A DNA stretch of 64,000 bases from NCBI RefSeq assembly GCF_004402215.1, contig NZ_SOEZ01000075.1, positions 1-64,000 on the forward strand. Direction: 5' to 3'. The notes below the pieces were generated by a model. It worked only from the letters and a program-made list of their open reading frames with translations. It was not told the DNA's origin and searched no databases. The stretch is from Cryobacterium tagatosivorans (lineage in GTDB: Bacteria; Actinomycetota; Actinomycetes; Actinomycetales; Microbacteriaceae). Of the stretch, positions 45,158 to 54,710 are shown piece after piece; position 1 is the first letter of the stretch; each line of letters begins with the position of its first letter. The translations under genes were made by a program, and so were the position numbers.

Positions 45158-46486
45158 GTGAAGACAACCACCACGTCGCAGGACACCCACCGGGGCAGCC
45201 TCGGGCTCGCCTCGGGCACGGCGCTCTACATCGCCGCGGTGCTGGGCACCGGCATCCTCGTGCTGCCCGGGCTGGCGGCCACCGCGGCGGGCCCGGCCTC
45301 GGTGCTCGCGGTGTTCGCCGTATTCCTGCTCTCCATTCCCCTGGCCGGCACCTTCGCGGCCCTCGCCTCCCGCTTCCCCGACCCCGGCGGGGTCGCCAGC
45401 TACGTGCGCCGGGCACTCGGCCGGACCTGGGCGCGGATGACCGGCTACTGGTTCTTCTTCGGCGTCGGCGTCGGAGCCCCGGTGGTCGCGATCCTCGGCG
45501 CCGAGTATGTGGTGGCGATCGTCGGCGCCGACCGAGGGGCGGTCGTCTGGGTCGCGCTCGCGATCCTGGTCCCACCGTTCGTGTCGAACTACTTCGGCGT
45601 GCGTGTTTCGGGTGCCGTGCAGCTCGTGCTCACCGCCGCGCTGCTCTTCGTGGTGATCGGCGTGGTGGCCGTGGCGCTGCCGGCCGCCGCCCCGGGCAAT
45701 TTCGATCCCTTCCTGCCGCACGGGTGGGGTGGCGTGGGAACGGCGATCAGCCTGTTCGTCTGGGCGTTCGCCGGCTGGGAGGTCGGCACCCACATCGCCG
45801 GCGAGTTCCGGAACCCCCGCCGCGTCATCCCGCTGGCCACGGCCATCGCACTCGTCGTCGTCGGCGCCGCCTACCTCGCCCTGCAGTACGTGACCGTGGC
45901 CGTGCTCGGTGAGGCCGCCGGCCGCGGCCGGGTTCCGCTGCTCGACCTGGTGGCCACGTCGGACCTCGGAGTCGGACCCGTCTTCGTGGCGGTCATCGCC
46001 GCGATCGTCGCCCTCGGCGTGCTCAACGTCTACCTCGGCGCGTTCGCGAAGCTCGGCGCCTCGCTCGGCCGGGACGGCGACCTGCCGCGCTGGATGACGC
46101 CCGGCGTGGAGTCCGGGGGCATCCCGCGGCGGAGCCTCGGCGTCGTGGCGCTGCTCACCGCAACGTACTTCGCGCTGATGACCTGGCAGGGTCTCTCCCT
46201 CGCGACGTTCATCCTCATCCACACCAGTTCGATGGTGGCGATCTACTCCCTTGGCAGGATCGCCGCCGTGCGCCTGCTCGAGCGTTGGTCGCCGGGCTGG
46301 TGGATGGCCGCCGTCTCGGTCGTGCTGACCCTGGGGCTGCTCGTGCTCGCCGGGCCGAATCTGCTCGTGCCCGGGCTGCTCGCCGTCGCGGCCGTCGTCG
46401 TCGGCCTGGCCGGCCGGCTCGGCCGCAGGTCCGCCGCGGTGAAGGCCGACGCGGCACGGGCCGAGGCGCTGAGGGTGGCAGTGTAG
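45158..46486 (+). CDS. APC superfamily amino acid transporter (YjeH/YcaM-like)
   Basis: A 442-residue membrane protein with about 12 transmembrane helices. The unwound helix 1 reads SGTALYIAAVLGTGILVLPGLAA; helix 6 region is AISLFVWAFAGWEVGTHIAGEFRNPRRVIPLATA. The short length and sequence fit YjeH-type exporters of methionine and branched-chain amino acids, which would match the transsulfuration genes upstream, but the link is inferred. GTG 45158 has only a very close GGAG, so the start is less certain. Confidence 0.82.
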   Translation: MKTTTTSQDTHRGSLGLASGTALYIAAVLGTGILVLPGLAATAAGPASVLAVFAVFLLSIPLAGTFAALASRFPDPGGVASYVRRALGRTWARMTGYWFFFGVGVGAPVVAILGAEYVVAIVGADRGAVVWVALAILVPPFVSNYFGVRVSGAVQLVLTAALLFVVIGVVAVALPAAAPGNFDPFLPHGWGGVGTAISLFVWAFAGWEVGTHIAGEFRNPRRVIPLATAIALVVVGAAYLALQYVTVAVLGEAAGRGRVPLLDLVATSDLGVGPVFVAVIAAIVALGVLNVYLGAFAKLGASLGRDGDLPRWMTPGVESGGIPRRSLGVVALLTATYFALMTWQGLSLATFILIHTSSMVAIYSLGRIAAVRLLERWSPGWWMAAVSVVLTLGLLVLAGPNLLVPGLLAVAAVVVGLAGRLGRRSAAVKADAARAEALRVAV

Positions 46487-46505
46487 GCGCCTCACGGCCA
46501 GTGGC

Positions 46506-46548
46506 ATGTGACTGTCACATTCCAAAGTGGAGATGTGACAGTCACATC
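46506..46548. promoter_or_regulatory. Two 15-17 bp palindromes ATGTGAC-N-GTCACAT upstream of the LacI regulator
   Basis: ATGTGAC-T-GTCACAT (46506-46520) and GATGTGAC-A-GTCACATC (46532-46548) are perfect palindromes with centres 27 bases apart. The half-site TGTGA equals that of the arabinose operator, but the spacing is 3 bases rather than 4, so they may serve another dimeric regulator, or a twisted mode of the same one. Confidence 0.6.
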
Positions 46549-46588
46549 CTGAGCTTTCGACAATGCATAATTGTGGTGCGTTCACAGT

Positions 46589-46602
46589 TGTGACCGTGCA
46601 CA
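46589..46602 (+). promoter_or_regulatory. LacI-type operator of the regulator gene itself
   Basis: TGTGACCGTGCACA differs by one base from TGTGACCGTTCACA upstream of araB (47815-47828). It lies 20 bases before the regulator start codon, suggesting autoregulation. Confidence 0.6.
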
Positions 46603-46621
46603 TGCGAGCAAGGTGACTTAC

Positions 46622-47641
46622 GTGACCGTCGAATTGCCCAAGGGCCGCGCGCCGAGCATTCGTGATGTCGCGCGCCTCGCCGGGGTCTCGCACCAGACCG
46701 TCTCACGCGTGCTCAACAACCACCCGAGCATCCGCGAATCGACCAGGGCTCGAGTGCTGCAGGTCATGGAGGAACTCCAGTACCGGCCGAACCGCGCCGC
46801 GCGAGCGCTGTCGAAGGGCCGCTCCCGCACGATCGGCGTGCTGTCGGCGTCGAGCGAGCAATACGGTCCGGCCAGCAGCATCGCCGCGATCCAGAACGCG
46901 GCCAGGGATGCCGGGTACTACGTCAACACCGCGAACCTCGCCTCGGGCGACCGCGAGTCGATCGAGGCGGCCCTGAACCACCTGATGCTCCAGGCGGTCG
47001 AGGGGATCGTGGTGATCGCGCCGCAGGTGCGGGTCTTCGACGCGCTCGAGCAGATGTCCATCGACGTGCCCTATGTCACCCTGCAATCCACCGGGCGGCA
47101 GAGCGACCACGCCCTCTCGGTCGACCAGATCGCCGGCGCGCGCCTGGCCACGCGGCACCTGATCGACCTCGGCCACCGCAACATCTACCACCTGGCCGGA
47201 CCGCAGGACTGGATCGAGGCGGAGGCGCGCATGCGCGGGTTCCTCGACGAGATGGGGGCCAGGGACGTGCCCACCACGGCGCCGATCCTCGGTGACTGGA
47301 CCGCCGACTTCGGCTACCACGCCGGCCGCGAACTGTTGCGGATGCGCGATTTCACCGCGATCTTCTCGTCGAACGACCAGATGGCCCTGGGCCTGATCCA
47401 CGCGGCCCGGGAGGCCGGCCTGGACGTTCCGCGGGACCTGAGCATCGTCGGCTTCGACGACATCCCGGAGGCGGCCCACTTCTGGCCGCCGCTGACCACC
47501 GTGCGCCAGGACTTCGCCGAACTCGGCCGCCGGTGCATCGCCCTGCTGCTCAGCAGCCTCGGCGGCGAGGCCGAGGGGTACCCCGGCACGATCGTTCCCG
47601 AGCTCATCGTGCGCTCCTCCACGGCGCCGCCCGCGTTCTAG
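46622..47641 (+). CDS. LacI-family regulator of the arabinose genes
   Basis: A 339-residue regulator. The helix-turn-helix and hinge read SIRDVARLAGVSHQTVSRVLNNHPSIRESTRARVLQVMEELQYRPNRAARALSKGRS (residues ~10-66); the remainder is a periplasmic-binding-like effector domain (TIGVLSAS, LSIVGFDDIPEAAHFWPPLTTVRQD). It is encoded next to araBDA and operator copies occur both in front of araB and in its own leader, so it should repress both until arabinose or a derivative binds. GTG 46622 is chosen for AAGGTGA six bases upstream. Confidence 0.9.
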   Translation: MTVELPKGRAPSIRDVARLAGVSHQTVSRVLNNHPSIRESTRARVLQVMEELQYRPNRAARALSKGRSRTIGVLSASSEQYGPASSIAAIQNAARDAGYYVNTANLASGDRESIEAALNHLMLQAVEGIVVIAPQVRVFDALEQMSIDVPYVTLQSTGRQSDHALSVDQIAGARLATRHLIDLGHRNIYHLAGPQDWIEAEARMRGFLDEMGARDVPTTAPILGDWTADFGYHAGRELLRMRDFTAIFSSNDQMALGLIHAAREAGLDVPRDLSIVGFDDIPEAAHFWPPLTTVRQDFAELGRRCIALLLSSLGGEAEGYPGTIVPELIVRSSTAPPAF

Positions 47642-47664
47642 CCTCGCCTTCCGACGCGACTGTC

Positions 47665-47716
47665 GCCGAATCGGACGACTGTTCCCGGCGTGCCGGCCAC
47701 AGTTGTCCGATTGGGC
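47665..47716. repeat. Intergenic palindrome after the LacI regulator
   Basis: Arms 47665-47682 and 47699-47716 (core ATCGGACRACTGT) pair with two mismatches over a 16-base loop. It lies 24 bases past the regulator stop and may separate it from araB. Confidence 0.6.
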
Positions 47717-47772
47717 CACGGATGCCCGCGCGCCCGACCGCGCGGCCGTTACCAAAACGAGATGTTGTGGGG

Positions 47773-47830
47773 TTGACACGCAAATCGGGCGGTCGGCTAA
47801 AGTAACAAGATCAATGTGACCGTTCACATT
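47773..47830 (+). promoter_or_regulatory. Promoter and LacI-type operator of the araBDA operon
   Basis: TTGACA (47773-47778) and TAAAGT (47798-47803) form a promoter with a long 19-base spacer. AATGTGACCGTTCACATT (47813-47830), a LacI-type palindrome with central CG, lies directly after it, at the first transcribed bases, where a bound repressor blocks initiation. Confidence 0.75.
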
Positions 47831-47880
47831 GGGACGTAACACCGCCGCATCAGCGGCACCTCAGACAAGGGAGTCGATTC

Positions 47881-49596
47881 GTGAGCACGACCGCCGCGCA
47901 GCCAGACGCTGTTTTCCGAGCAGGCGACGAGTCGTACGTGATCGGGATCGACTACGGAACGCTGTCCGGCCGCGCGGTCGTGGTGCGGGTATCCGACGGC
48001 GCCGAACTCGGCTCCGCCACGCTCGACTACCCGCACGCGGTGATGGACACGACCCTCGCCGCCACGGGCGCCGCACTCCCGCCGGAGTGGGCGCTGCAGG
48101 TTCCCCGGGATTACGTCGCCGTGCTCAAGAGCGCCGTTCCCGCCGCGGTCGCCGCCGCCGGCATCGACCCCGCCCGCGTCATCGGCGTCGGCACCGACTT
48201 CACCGCCTGCACCATGGTCCCCGTCCTCGCCGACGGCACGCCGCTGTGCGAACTGCCGGAGTACGCCGGCCGCCCGCACGCGTACGTCAAGCTGTGGAAG
48301 CACCACTCGGCGCAGTCGCAGGCCGACCGCATCAATGACCTCGCGGCCGAACGCGGGGAAGGCTGGCTGCCGCGCTACGGCGGCCTCATCTCCAGCGAGT
48401 GGGAATTCGCCAAGGGCCTCGAGCTCCTCGAGGAAGACCCGGAGCTGTACAACCGGATGGACCACTGGGTCGAGGCGGCCGACTGGATCGTCTGGCAGCT
48501 GACCGGGTCGTACGTGCGCAACGCCTGCACCGCCGGCTACAAGGGCATCCTGCAGGATGGCGCCTACCCGGACGAAGACTTCCTCGCCGCGCTCAACCCG
48601 GCATTCGCGCAGTTCGCCAACGAAAAGGTGGCGCACGAGATCGGCCGGCTCGGGGATGCCGCGGGCCGCCTGTCCGCGGAGGCCGCGGCCTGGACCGGGC
48701 TGCCCGAGGGCATCGCCGTCGCGGTCGGCAACGTCGACGCGCACGTCACCGGCCCGGCGGCCCAGGCCGTCCAGCCCGGCCAGATGGTGGCCATCATGGG
48801 CACCTCGACCTGCCACGTCATGAACTCCGACCACCTCACCGAGGTGCCCGGCATGTGCGGCGTCGTCGACGGCGGCATCGTCGCGGGCCTGTTCGGCTAC
48901 GAGGCCGGCCAGTCCGGCGTTGGCGACATTTTCGCCTGGTACGTGAACAACCAGGTTCCCGCCCGGTACTTCACCGAAGCAGAGGCCGCGGGCCTGAGCG
49001 TGCACCAGTACCTCACCGAACTGATCAAGGACCAGCCCATCGGCGGGCACGGCCTGGTCGCCCTCGACTGGCACAGCGGCAACCGCTCCGTGCTCGTCGA
49101 CCACGAACTCTCCGGCCTCGTCGTCGGAACGACGCTGACCACCAGGACCGAGGAAATCTACCGGGCGCTGCTCGAGGCGACCGCGTTCGGCACCCGGGTG
49201 ATCGTCGAGACGTTCAACGCGAGCGGTGTGCCGGTGACCGAGTTCATCGTGGCCGGTGGGCTGCTCAAGAACGCGTTCCTGATGCAGGCCTACAGCGACA
49301 TCCTGCGTCTGCCGATCTCGACCATCGCCAGCGAGCAGGGCCCCGCTCTCGGCTCGGCCATCCACGCCGCCGCCGCGGCCGGCGCTTACCCGGATGTCCG
49401 CGCCGCCGGCCAGGCGATGGGCAAGCTCAACAAGAACGTCTACACCCCCAACGAGAAGTCCTCCGCGGCCTACGACAAGCTGTTCGCCGAGTACTCGCTG
49501 CTACACGACTACTTCGGGCGCGGAACGAACAACGTGATGCACCGGCTGAAGGCGCTCAAGCGCGAGGCCGCCGCGACGACGGGGGCATCGGCATGA
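47881..49596 (+). CDS. araB: L-ribulokinase
   Basis: A 571-residue FGGY-family kinase that phosphorylates L-ribulose to L-ribulose 5-phosphate. N-terminal ATPase fold: [16 protein letters not shown]; substrate region [24 protein letters not shown]; middle [12 protein letters not shown]; second fold [15 protein letters not shown]-terminal [29 protein letters not shown] and [16 protein letters not shown]. The length fits the AraB branch. GTG 47881 follows the AAGGGAG site. First gene of the araBDA operon. Confidence 0.96.
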   Translation: MSTTAAQPDAVFRAGDESYVIGIDYGTLSGRAVVVRVSDGAELGSATLDYPHAVMDTTLAATGAALPPEWALQVPRDYVAVLKSAVPAAVAAAGIDPARVIGVGTDFTACTMVPVLADGTPLCELPEYAGRPHAYVKLWKHHSAQSQADRINDLAAERGEGWLPRYGGLISSEWEFAKGLELLEEDPELYNRMDHWVEAADWIVWQLTGSYVRNACTAGYKGILQDGAYPDEDFLAALNPAFAQFANEKVAHEIGRLGDAAGRLSAEAAAWTGLPEGIAVAVGNVDAHVTGPAAQAVQPGQMVAIMGTSTCHVMNSDHLTEVPGMCGVVDGGIVAGLFGYEAGQSGVGDIFAWYVNNQVPARYFTEAEAAGLSVHQYLTELIKDQPIGGHGLVALDWHSGNRSVLVDHELSGLVVGTTLTTRTEEIYRALLEATAFGTRVIVETFNASGVPVTEFIVAGGLLKNAFLMQAYSDILRLPISTIASEQGPALGSAIHAAAAAGAYPDVRAAGQAMGKLNKNVYTPNEKSSAAYDKLFAEYSLLHDYFGRGTNNVMHRLKALKREAAATTGASA

Positions 49597-50303
49597 GCAC
49601 CTACGGCCCGCAGATCGAGGTCGCGATCGCCCGCGTGCGCGCCGACGTCGCCCGCCTGCACTCCGAACTCACCCGCTACGGCCTGGTCGTCTCGACCGGC
49701 GGCAACGTCTCCGGCCGCGTGCCGGGCGCCGACCTCTTCGTGATCAAGCCGAGCGGCGTCGACTACGCCGACCTCGCGCCAGAGAACATGATCCTCTGCG
49801 ACCTCGACGGGGCCGTCATCCCGGGCACGCCCGGCGCCGAGCGCTCGCCTTCCAGCGACACCGCCGCGCACGCGTACGTCTACCGGAACATGGCGGATGT
49901 CGGCGGCGTCGTGCACACGCACTCCACCTACGCGACCGCCTGGGCCGCTCGCGGCGAGTCCATCCCGTGCGTGATCACGGCCATGGCCGACGAGTTCGGC
50001 GGCGACATCCCGGTGGGCCCGTTCGCGATCATCGGCGACGACTCGATCGGCCGGGGCATCGTCGGGACCCTGGCCGGCCACCGTTCGCGCGCCGTCCTCA
50101 TGCAGAACCACGGGCCGTTCACGATCGGCAAGGACGCCAGGGACGCCGTCAAGGCAGCCGTCATGGTCGAGGATGTCGCCCGCACGGTGCACATCGCCCG
50201 CCAGGCCGGCGACCTGATCCCGCTCCCGCAGGCCGCCATCGACACCCTCTTCGACCGATACCAGAACGTCTACGGACAAGCACCACAAGGAGCCATCCGC
50301 TAA
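49593..50303 (+). CDS. araD: L-ribulose-5-phosphate 4-epimerase
   Basis: A 236-residue class II aldolase-fold, zinc-dependent enzyme. [27 protein letters not shown] gives the phosphate-binding loop; the zinc ligands are in [13 protein letters not shown] and [13 protein letters not shown]. It makes D-xylulose 5-phosphate for the pentose phosphate pathway. Its ATG overlaps the araB stop by four bases, and its stop overlaps the araA ATG by one base. Confidence 0.96.
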   Translation: MSTYGPQIEVAIARVRADVARLHSELTRYGLVVSTGGNVSGRVPGADLFVIKPSGVDYADLAPENMILCDLDGAVIPGTPGAERSPSSDTAAHAYVYRNMADVGGVVHTHSTYATAWAARGESIPCVITAMADEFGGDIPVGPFAIIGDDSIGRGIVGTLAGHRSRAVLMQNHGPFTIGKDARDAVKAAVMVEDVARTVHIARQAGDLIPLPQAAIDTLFDRYQNVYGQAPQGAIR

Positions 50304-51820
50304 TGCCCACTCTCTCCACCACCCTGGACCACTACGAGGTCTGGTTCCTCACCGGGAGCCAGAACCTCTACGGCGAGGACACCCTGCGCCAGGTGGCCGA
50401 CCAGTCCCAGGAGATCGCGCGCGCCCTCGGTGCGAGCAGCGACGTGCCGGTGAAGGTCGTCTGGAAGCCCGTGCTCAAGGACTCCGAGTCGATCCGCCGG
50501 GCGGCCCTGGACGCCAACGCGGCCGACAACGTGATCGGGCTGATCGCCTGGATGCACACGTTCTCCCCGGCGAAAATGTGGATCGCCGGACTGGACGCGC
50601 TCCGCAAGCCGCTGCTGCACCTGCACACGCAGGCCAACGTCGAGCTGCCGTGGGCCGAGATCGACTTCGACTTCATGAACCTCAACCAGGCCGCGCACGG
50701 CGACCGGGAGTTCGGCTACATCCAGACCCGCCTGGGCGTCGCCCGCAAGACCGTGGTCGGCCACGTGTCCAACCCGGTCGTCAGCAAGAGCATAGGCACC
50801 TGGACCCGGGCGGCCGCCGGCTGGGCGGCATCCCGCTCGATGAAGCTTGCCCGGTTCGGCGACAACATGCGCTTCGTGGCCGTGACCGAGGGCGACAAGA
50901 CCGAGGCCGAGCTGCGCTTCGGCGTGCAGGTGAACTCCTGGCCGGTCAACGAGCTCGCCGAGGCCGTTCACGCGGCATCCGACGCCGACATCGCCGCCCT
51001 CGTGGCCGAGTACGAGGACCTCTACGACGTCGTTCCGGAGCTCCGCAGCGGCGGCGACCGGCACGACTCGCTGCGCTACGGCGCCGCGATCGAGCTGGGT
51101 CTGAAGTCGTTCCTGGAAGAGGGCGGCTTCGGCGCGTTCACGACCAACTTCGAAGATCTCGGCGCCCTCCGCCAGTTGCCCGGCCTGGCCGTGCAGCGCC
51201 TGATGGCCCAGGGCTACGGATTCGGCGCGGAGGGCGACTGGAAGACCGCCATCCTCGTCCGCGTCGCCAACGTCATGGGCTCCGGTCTGCCCGGCGGGGC
51301 CAGCCTGATGGAGGACTACACCTACGACCTCACCCCGGGGGCCGAGCTCATCCTCGGCGCGCACATGCTCGAGGTGAGCCCGTCGCTGACCACCTCGCGG
51401 GCCAGCCTGGAGATCCACCCACTCGGCATCGGCGGCAAGAAGGACCCGGTCCGCCTGGTCTTCAACGCCGACCCGGGGCCTGCGGTGGTCGTTGCCATGT
51501 CCGACATGCGCGATCGGTTCCGGCTGGTGGCCAACGTCGTCGAGGTCGTCGAACCGACCGAGGCGCTGCCGAACCTCCCGGTCGGCCGGGCCGTCTGGCG
51601 TCCGGAGCCGGACTTCCAGACAGCCGCCGCCGCCTGGCTCACCGCCGGCGCCGCCCACCACACCGTCATGTCGACTGCCGTCGGCATCGAGGTGTTCCAC
51701 GATTTCGCCGAGATCGCTCGCACCGAGCTTCTCGTGATCGATAAAGCCACCACCCTGCGCGACTTCACGCGCGAGGTGCGTTGGAACCAGGCCTACTACC
51801 GACTGGCACAAGGCCTGTAA
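50303..51820 (+). CDS. araA: L-arabinose isomerase
   Basis: A 505-residue manganese-dependent isomerase converting L-arabinose to L-ribulose. Start [31 protein letters not shown] is typical; catalytic Glu and His residues lie in [25 protein letters not shown] and [12 protein letters not shown], with the second metal His in [17 protein letters not shown]. Last gene of the catabolic operon, followed directly by the sugar transporter genes. AAGGAG before ATG 50303. Confidence 0.97.
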   Translation: MPTLSTTLDHYEVWFLTGSQNLYGEDTLRQVADQSQEIARALGASSDVPVKVVWKPVLKDSESIRRAALDANAADNVIGLIAWMHTFSPAKMWIAGLDALRKPLLHLHTQANVELPWAEIDFDFMNLNQAAHGDREFGYIQTRLGVARKTVVGHVSNPVVSKSIGTWTRAAAGWAASRSMKLARFGDNMRFVAVTEGDKTEAELRFGVQVNSWPVNELAEAVHAASDADIAALVAEYEDLYDVVPELRSGGDRHDSLRYGAAIELGLKSFLEEGGFGAFTTNFEDLGALRQLPGLAVQRLMAQGYGFGAEGDWKTAILVRVANVMGSGLPGGASLMEDYTYDLTPGAELILGAHMLEVSPSLTTSRASLEIHPLGIGGKKDPVRLVFNADPGPAVVVAMSDMRDRFRLVANVVEVVEPTEALPNLPVGRAVWRPEPDFQTAAAAWLTAGAAHHTVMSTAVGIEVFHDFAEIARTELLVIDKATTLRDFTREVRWNQAYYRLAQGL

Positions 51821-51847
51821 TCACACCTCCCGCACCACCTCACGCAC

Positions 51848-51871
51848 ATTTGACATCAATGTCGATCAAAT
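51848..51871 (+). promoter_or_regulatory. Inverted repeat before the sugar-binding protein gene
   Basis: ATTTGA (51848-51853) and TCAAAT (51866-51871) enclose GACATCAATGTC, a second palindrome. It lies 23 bases before the GTG of the binding protein. It is unlike the TGTGA arabinose operator, so a separate control point or an mRNA hairpin is possible. Confidence 0.4.
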
Positions 51872-51893
51872 AACAAACACGAAAGGAAACACA

Positions 51894-53018
51894 GTGAAGA
51901 AGAAAGCACTCTTCGCAATCGTGGCCGCTGGCGCCATGGTTGTTTCGCTGGCTGCCTGCTCCTCCGGAAGCAACGATGGCGGCGGCTCCGGCAAGGGCGA
52001 CGGCGGACTCATCGGCGTCGCGATGCCGACCAAGAGCTCCGAGCGCTGGATCGCCGACGGCAACGCCGTCAAGAGCCAGCTCGAAGAACAGGGCTTCAAG
52101 GTCGACCTGCAGTACGCAGAGGACGACATCCCCACGCAGGTATCGCAGATCGAGAACATGATCACCAAGGGCGCGGAAGCCCTGATCATCGCGTCGATCG
52201 ACGGCACCACGCTCACCAGCGTGCTGCAGGATGCCGCCGACGCGGACATCCCCGTCATCGCGTACGACCGCCTCATCCGCGACACCGAGAACGTCAACTA
52301 CTACGCGTCGTTCGACAACTTCAAGGTCGGCCAGCAGCAGGCAACCTCGCTGCTGAACGGACTTGGCCTCACCGACCTCGAGGGCAAGGCTGCCGCCGAC
52401 GCTCCCAAGGGCCCGTTCAACATCGAGCTGTTCGCCGGCTCGCTGGATGACAACAACGCCTTCTTCTTCTTCGACGGCGCGATGGATGTTCTGCAGCCGC
52501 TGATCGACGACAAGACCCTCGTCGTCAAGAGCAAGCAGACCAAGATCGAGCAGGTTGCCACGCTCCGCTGGGACGGCGAAACCGCGCAGAGCCGCATGGA
52601 GGACATCCTGACCTCCACATACTCCGACGGTTCCAAGGTCAACGCGGTGCTGTCGCCCTATGACGGCATCTCGCGCGGCATCATCTCCGCACTCGAGGGC
52701 GCGGGATACTCGACCGGAGCCGAATGGCCGATCATCTCGGGCCAGGACGCCGAACTCGACTCGGTCAAGGCCATCAACGGCGGCGAGCAGTACAGCACCA
52801 TCTTCAAGGACACGCGCAAGCTCGCTTCGGTGGCCGTGGACATGGCTGTTGCCCTGCTGAACGGCGACAAGCCCGAGGTCAACAACACCAAGGACTACGA
52901 CAACGGCAAGAAGGTCGTCGACTCCTACCTGCTCGACTCGCAGATCGTGGTGAAGGACAACGTCACCAAGGTCCTCGTTGACTCCGGCTACTGGACCGAC
53001 GCGGAAATCAACGGCTAA
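51894..53018 (+). CDS. Sugar ABC transporter substrate-binding lipoprotein (ChvE-like)
   Basis: A 374-residue lipoprotein. Signal [22 protein letters not shown] with lipobox LAAC (Cys near residue 22), a Gly/Ser linker, then a type I periplasmic fold ([87 protein letters not shown]). This is the ChvE branch that binds L-arabinose, galactose and glucose. Location behind araBDA makes arabinose the likely ligand. AAAGGAAA precedes GTG 51894. Confidence 0.92.
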   Translation: MKKKALFAIVAAGAMVVSLAACSSGSNDGGGSGKGDGGLIGVAMPTKSSERWIADGNAVKSQLEEQGFKVDLQYAEDDIPTQVSQIENMITKGAEALIIASIDGTTLTSVLQDAADADIPVIAYDRLIRDTENVNYYASFDNFKVGQQQATSLLNGLGLTDLEGKAAADAPKGPFNIELFAGSLDDNNAFFFFDGAMDVLQPLIDDKTLVVKSKQTKIEQVATLRWDGETAQSRMEDILTSTYSDGSKVNAVLSPYDGISRGIISALEGAGYSTGAEWPIISGQDAELDSVKAINGGEQYSTIFKDTRKLASVAVDMAVALLNGDKPEVNNTKDYDNGKKVVDSYLLDSQIVVKDNVTKVLVDSGYWTDAEING

Positions 53019-53058
53019 CAACCGCTGGTCGCTGGCAAGAAACACAGCTAGAAACACA

Positions 53059-53110
53059 GTGCGGTCCGGCCGGTGGGGGAGTAACTTTGTCCCACCGGCC
53101 GGCCCGGCAC
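53059..53110 (+). terminator. Intercistronic hairpin after the ChvE-like gene
   Basis: GTGCGGTCCGGCCGGTGGG (from 53059) faces CCCACCGGCCGGCCCGGCAC (53091-53110); the arms pair almost fully. As in the other sugar operon (36832), the hairpin follows the binding-protein gene and has no T-run, so it probably reduces or protects rather than fully stops transcription. Confidence 0.65.
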
Positions 53111-53153
53111 TATCCAGCAAGGAAGCAGATAGGCGAATGAAGAGGGTACTCAC

Positions 53154-54683
53154 GTGACCACCAACATCCTTGAGATGCGGAGCATCACCAAGACGTTCCC
53201 CGGCGTGAAGGCCTTGTCAGAGGTCACGCTCGACGTCGGACGCGGCGAGGTCCATGCCATCTGCGGCGAGAACGGCGCCGGCAAGTCGACGCTGATGAAG
53301 GTCCTGAGCGGGGTGTATCCGCACGGGACCTACGAGGGCGACATCGTCTTCGAGGACGAGGTCGTCGAGTTCAAGGACATCCGGGACTCGGAAGCCAAGG
53401 GCATCGTCATCATTCACCAGGAGCTGGCGCTCAGCCCCTACCTCTCCATCGCGGAGAACATCTTCCTCAACAACGAGCAAAAGGGCGGCTTCGGCCTCAT
53501 CGATTGGGACAAGACCAATCACGAGGCCGCGAAACTGCTCGCCCGGGTCGGGCTGCGCGAGAACCCGACCACCAAGATCATGGACATCGGCGTCGGCAAG
53601 CAGCAGCTGGTCGAGATCGCCAAGGCCCTGTCCAAGCGGGTCAAGCTCCTCATCCTGGACGAGCCGACCGCGGCCCTGAACGACGAGGACTCCGACCACC
53701 TGCTCGACCTGATCCTGCACCTCAAGGGCCAGGGCATCACGTCGATCATCATCAGCCACAAACTCAACGAGATCAAGAAGGTCTCCGACGCGGTCACCGT
53801 CATTCGGGACGGCAAGGCCATCGAGACGATCGCCAAGACCGACGTCACCGAAGAGCGCATCATCAAGGACATGGTCGGCCGCGACCTCGAACACCGCTAC
53901 CCGGACCACACGCCCAACATCGGCGAGGAGATCCTGCGCGTGGAGGATTGGACGGCCTACCACCCGCAGGACACGTCGCGCATCGTCGTCGACCACGTCA
54001 ACCTCAACGTCCGCGCCGGGGAAATCGTCGGCATCGCCGGGCTGATGGGAGCGGGGCGGACCGAGTTCGCGATGAGCCTGTTCGGCCAGTCCTACGGCAG
54101 CAAGATCTCCGGCCGCGTGCTCAAGCACGGCATCGAGATCAAGACCCGCACGGTGTCCGAGGCCATCGACAACGGCATCGCCTACGCGACCGAGGACCGC
54201 AAGACCTACGGCCTCAACCTGATCGAGGACATCAAGCGCAACATCTCGATGGCATCGCTGAAGAAGCTCGAGCGGCGCGGCCTGGTGCACGACAACGAAG
54301 AGTTCAAGGTCGCCAACGAGTTCCGCAAGAGCATGAACATCAAGGCCCCCAGCGTTCTTGTGAAGACAGGCAAGCTCTCGGGCGGGAACCAGCAGAAGGT
54401 CGTGCTCTCGAAGTGGATCTACGCCGACCCGGACGTGCTCATCCTCGACGAGCCGACCCGCGGGATCGACGTCGGCGCGAAGTACGAGATCTACACGATC
54501 ATCAACAAGCTCGCGGCGCAGGGCAAGGGAGTCATCGTGATCTCCTCCGAGCTGCCGGAACTGCTCGGCATCAGCGACCGCATCTACACGATTTCCGAGG
54601 GCCGGATCACAGGGGAGTTCCCGATCAAGGAAGCAACCCCGGAGACCCTCATCAAGCACATGACCATGGAAAAGGCCCGCTAG
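53154..54683 (+). CDS. Sugar ABC transporter ATP-binding protein, duplicated (GguA/MmsA/XylG-like)
   Basis: A 509-residue protein with two tandem ATPase domains. Domain 1: Walker [10 protein letters not shown] near residue 40, Q-loop [21 protein letters not shown], signature [15 protein letters not shown], Walker [12 protein letters not shown]. Domain 2 (from ~255) has a degenerate Walker A ([11 protein letters not shown]), signature [15 protein letters not shown] and Walker [15 protein letters not shown]. This arrangement is standard for the CUT2 family. It energises uptake of arabinose or a related monosaccharide through the adjacent permease. GTG 53154. Confidence 0.93.
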   Translation: MTTNILEMRSITKTFPGVKALSEVTLDVGRGEVHAICGENGAGKSTLMKVLSGVYPHGTYEGDIVFEDEVVEFKDIRDSEAKGIVIIHQELALSPYLSIAENIFLNNEQKGGFGLIDWDKTNHEAAKLLARVGLRENPTTKIMDIGVGKQQLVEIAKALSKRVKLLILDEPTAALNDEDSDHLLDLILHLKGQGITSIIISHKLNEIKKVSDAVTVIRDGKAIETIAKTDVTEERIIKDMVGRDLEHRYPDHTPNIGEEILRVEDWTAYHPQDTSRIVVDHVNLNVRAGEIVGIAGLMGAGRTEFAMSLFGQSYGSKISGRVLKHGIEIKTRTVSEAIDNGIAYATEDRKTYGLNLIEDIKRNISMASLKKLERRGLVHDNEEFKVANEFRKSMNIKAPSVLVKTGKLSGGNQQKVVLSKWIYADPDVLILDEPTRGIDVGAKYEIYTIINKLAAQGKGVIVISSELPELLGISDRIYTISEGRITGEFPIKEATPETLIKHMTMEKAR

Positions 54684-54710
54684 CGTCGGCGCTGCGGATA
54701 AGGAGAAACA

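Noticed and set aside
46506-46548. CRP-type binding sites
   Set aside because: Half-sites TGTGA/TCACA agree, but CRP needs six bases between them; here there are three.
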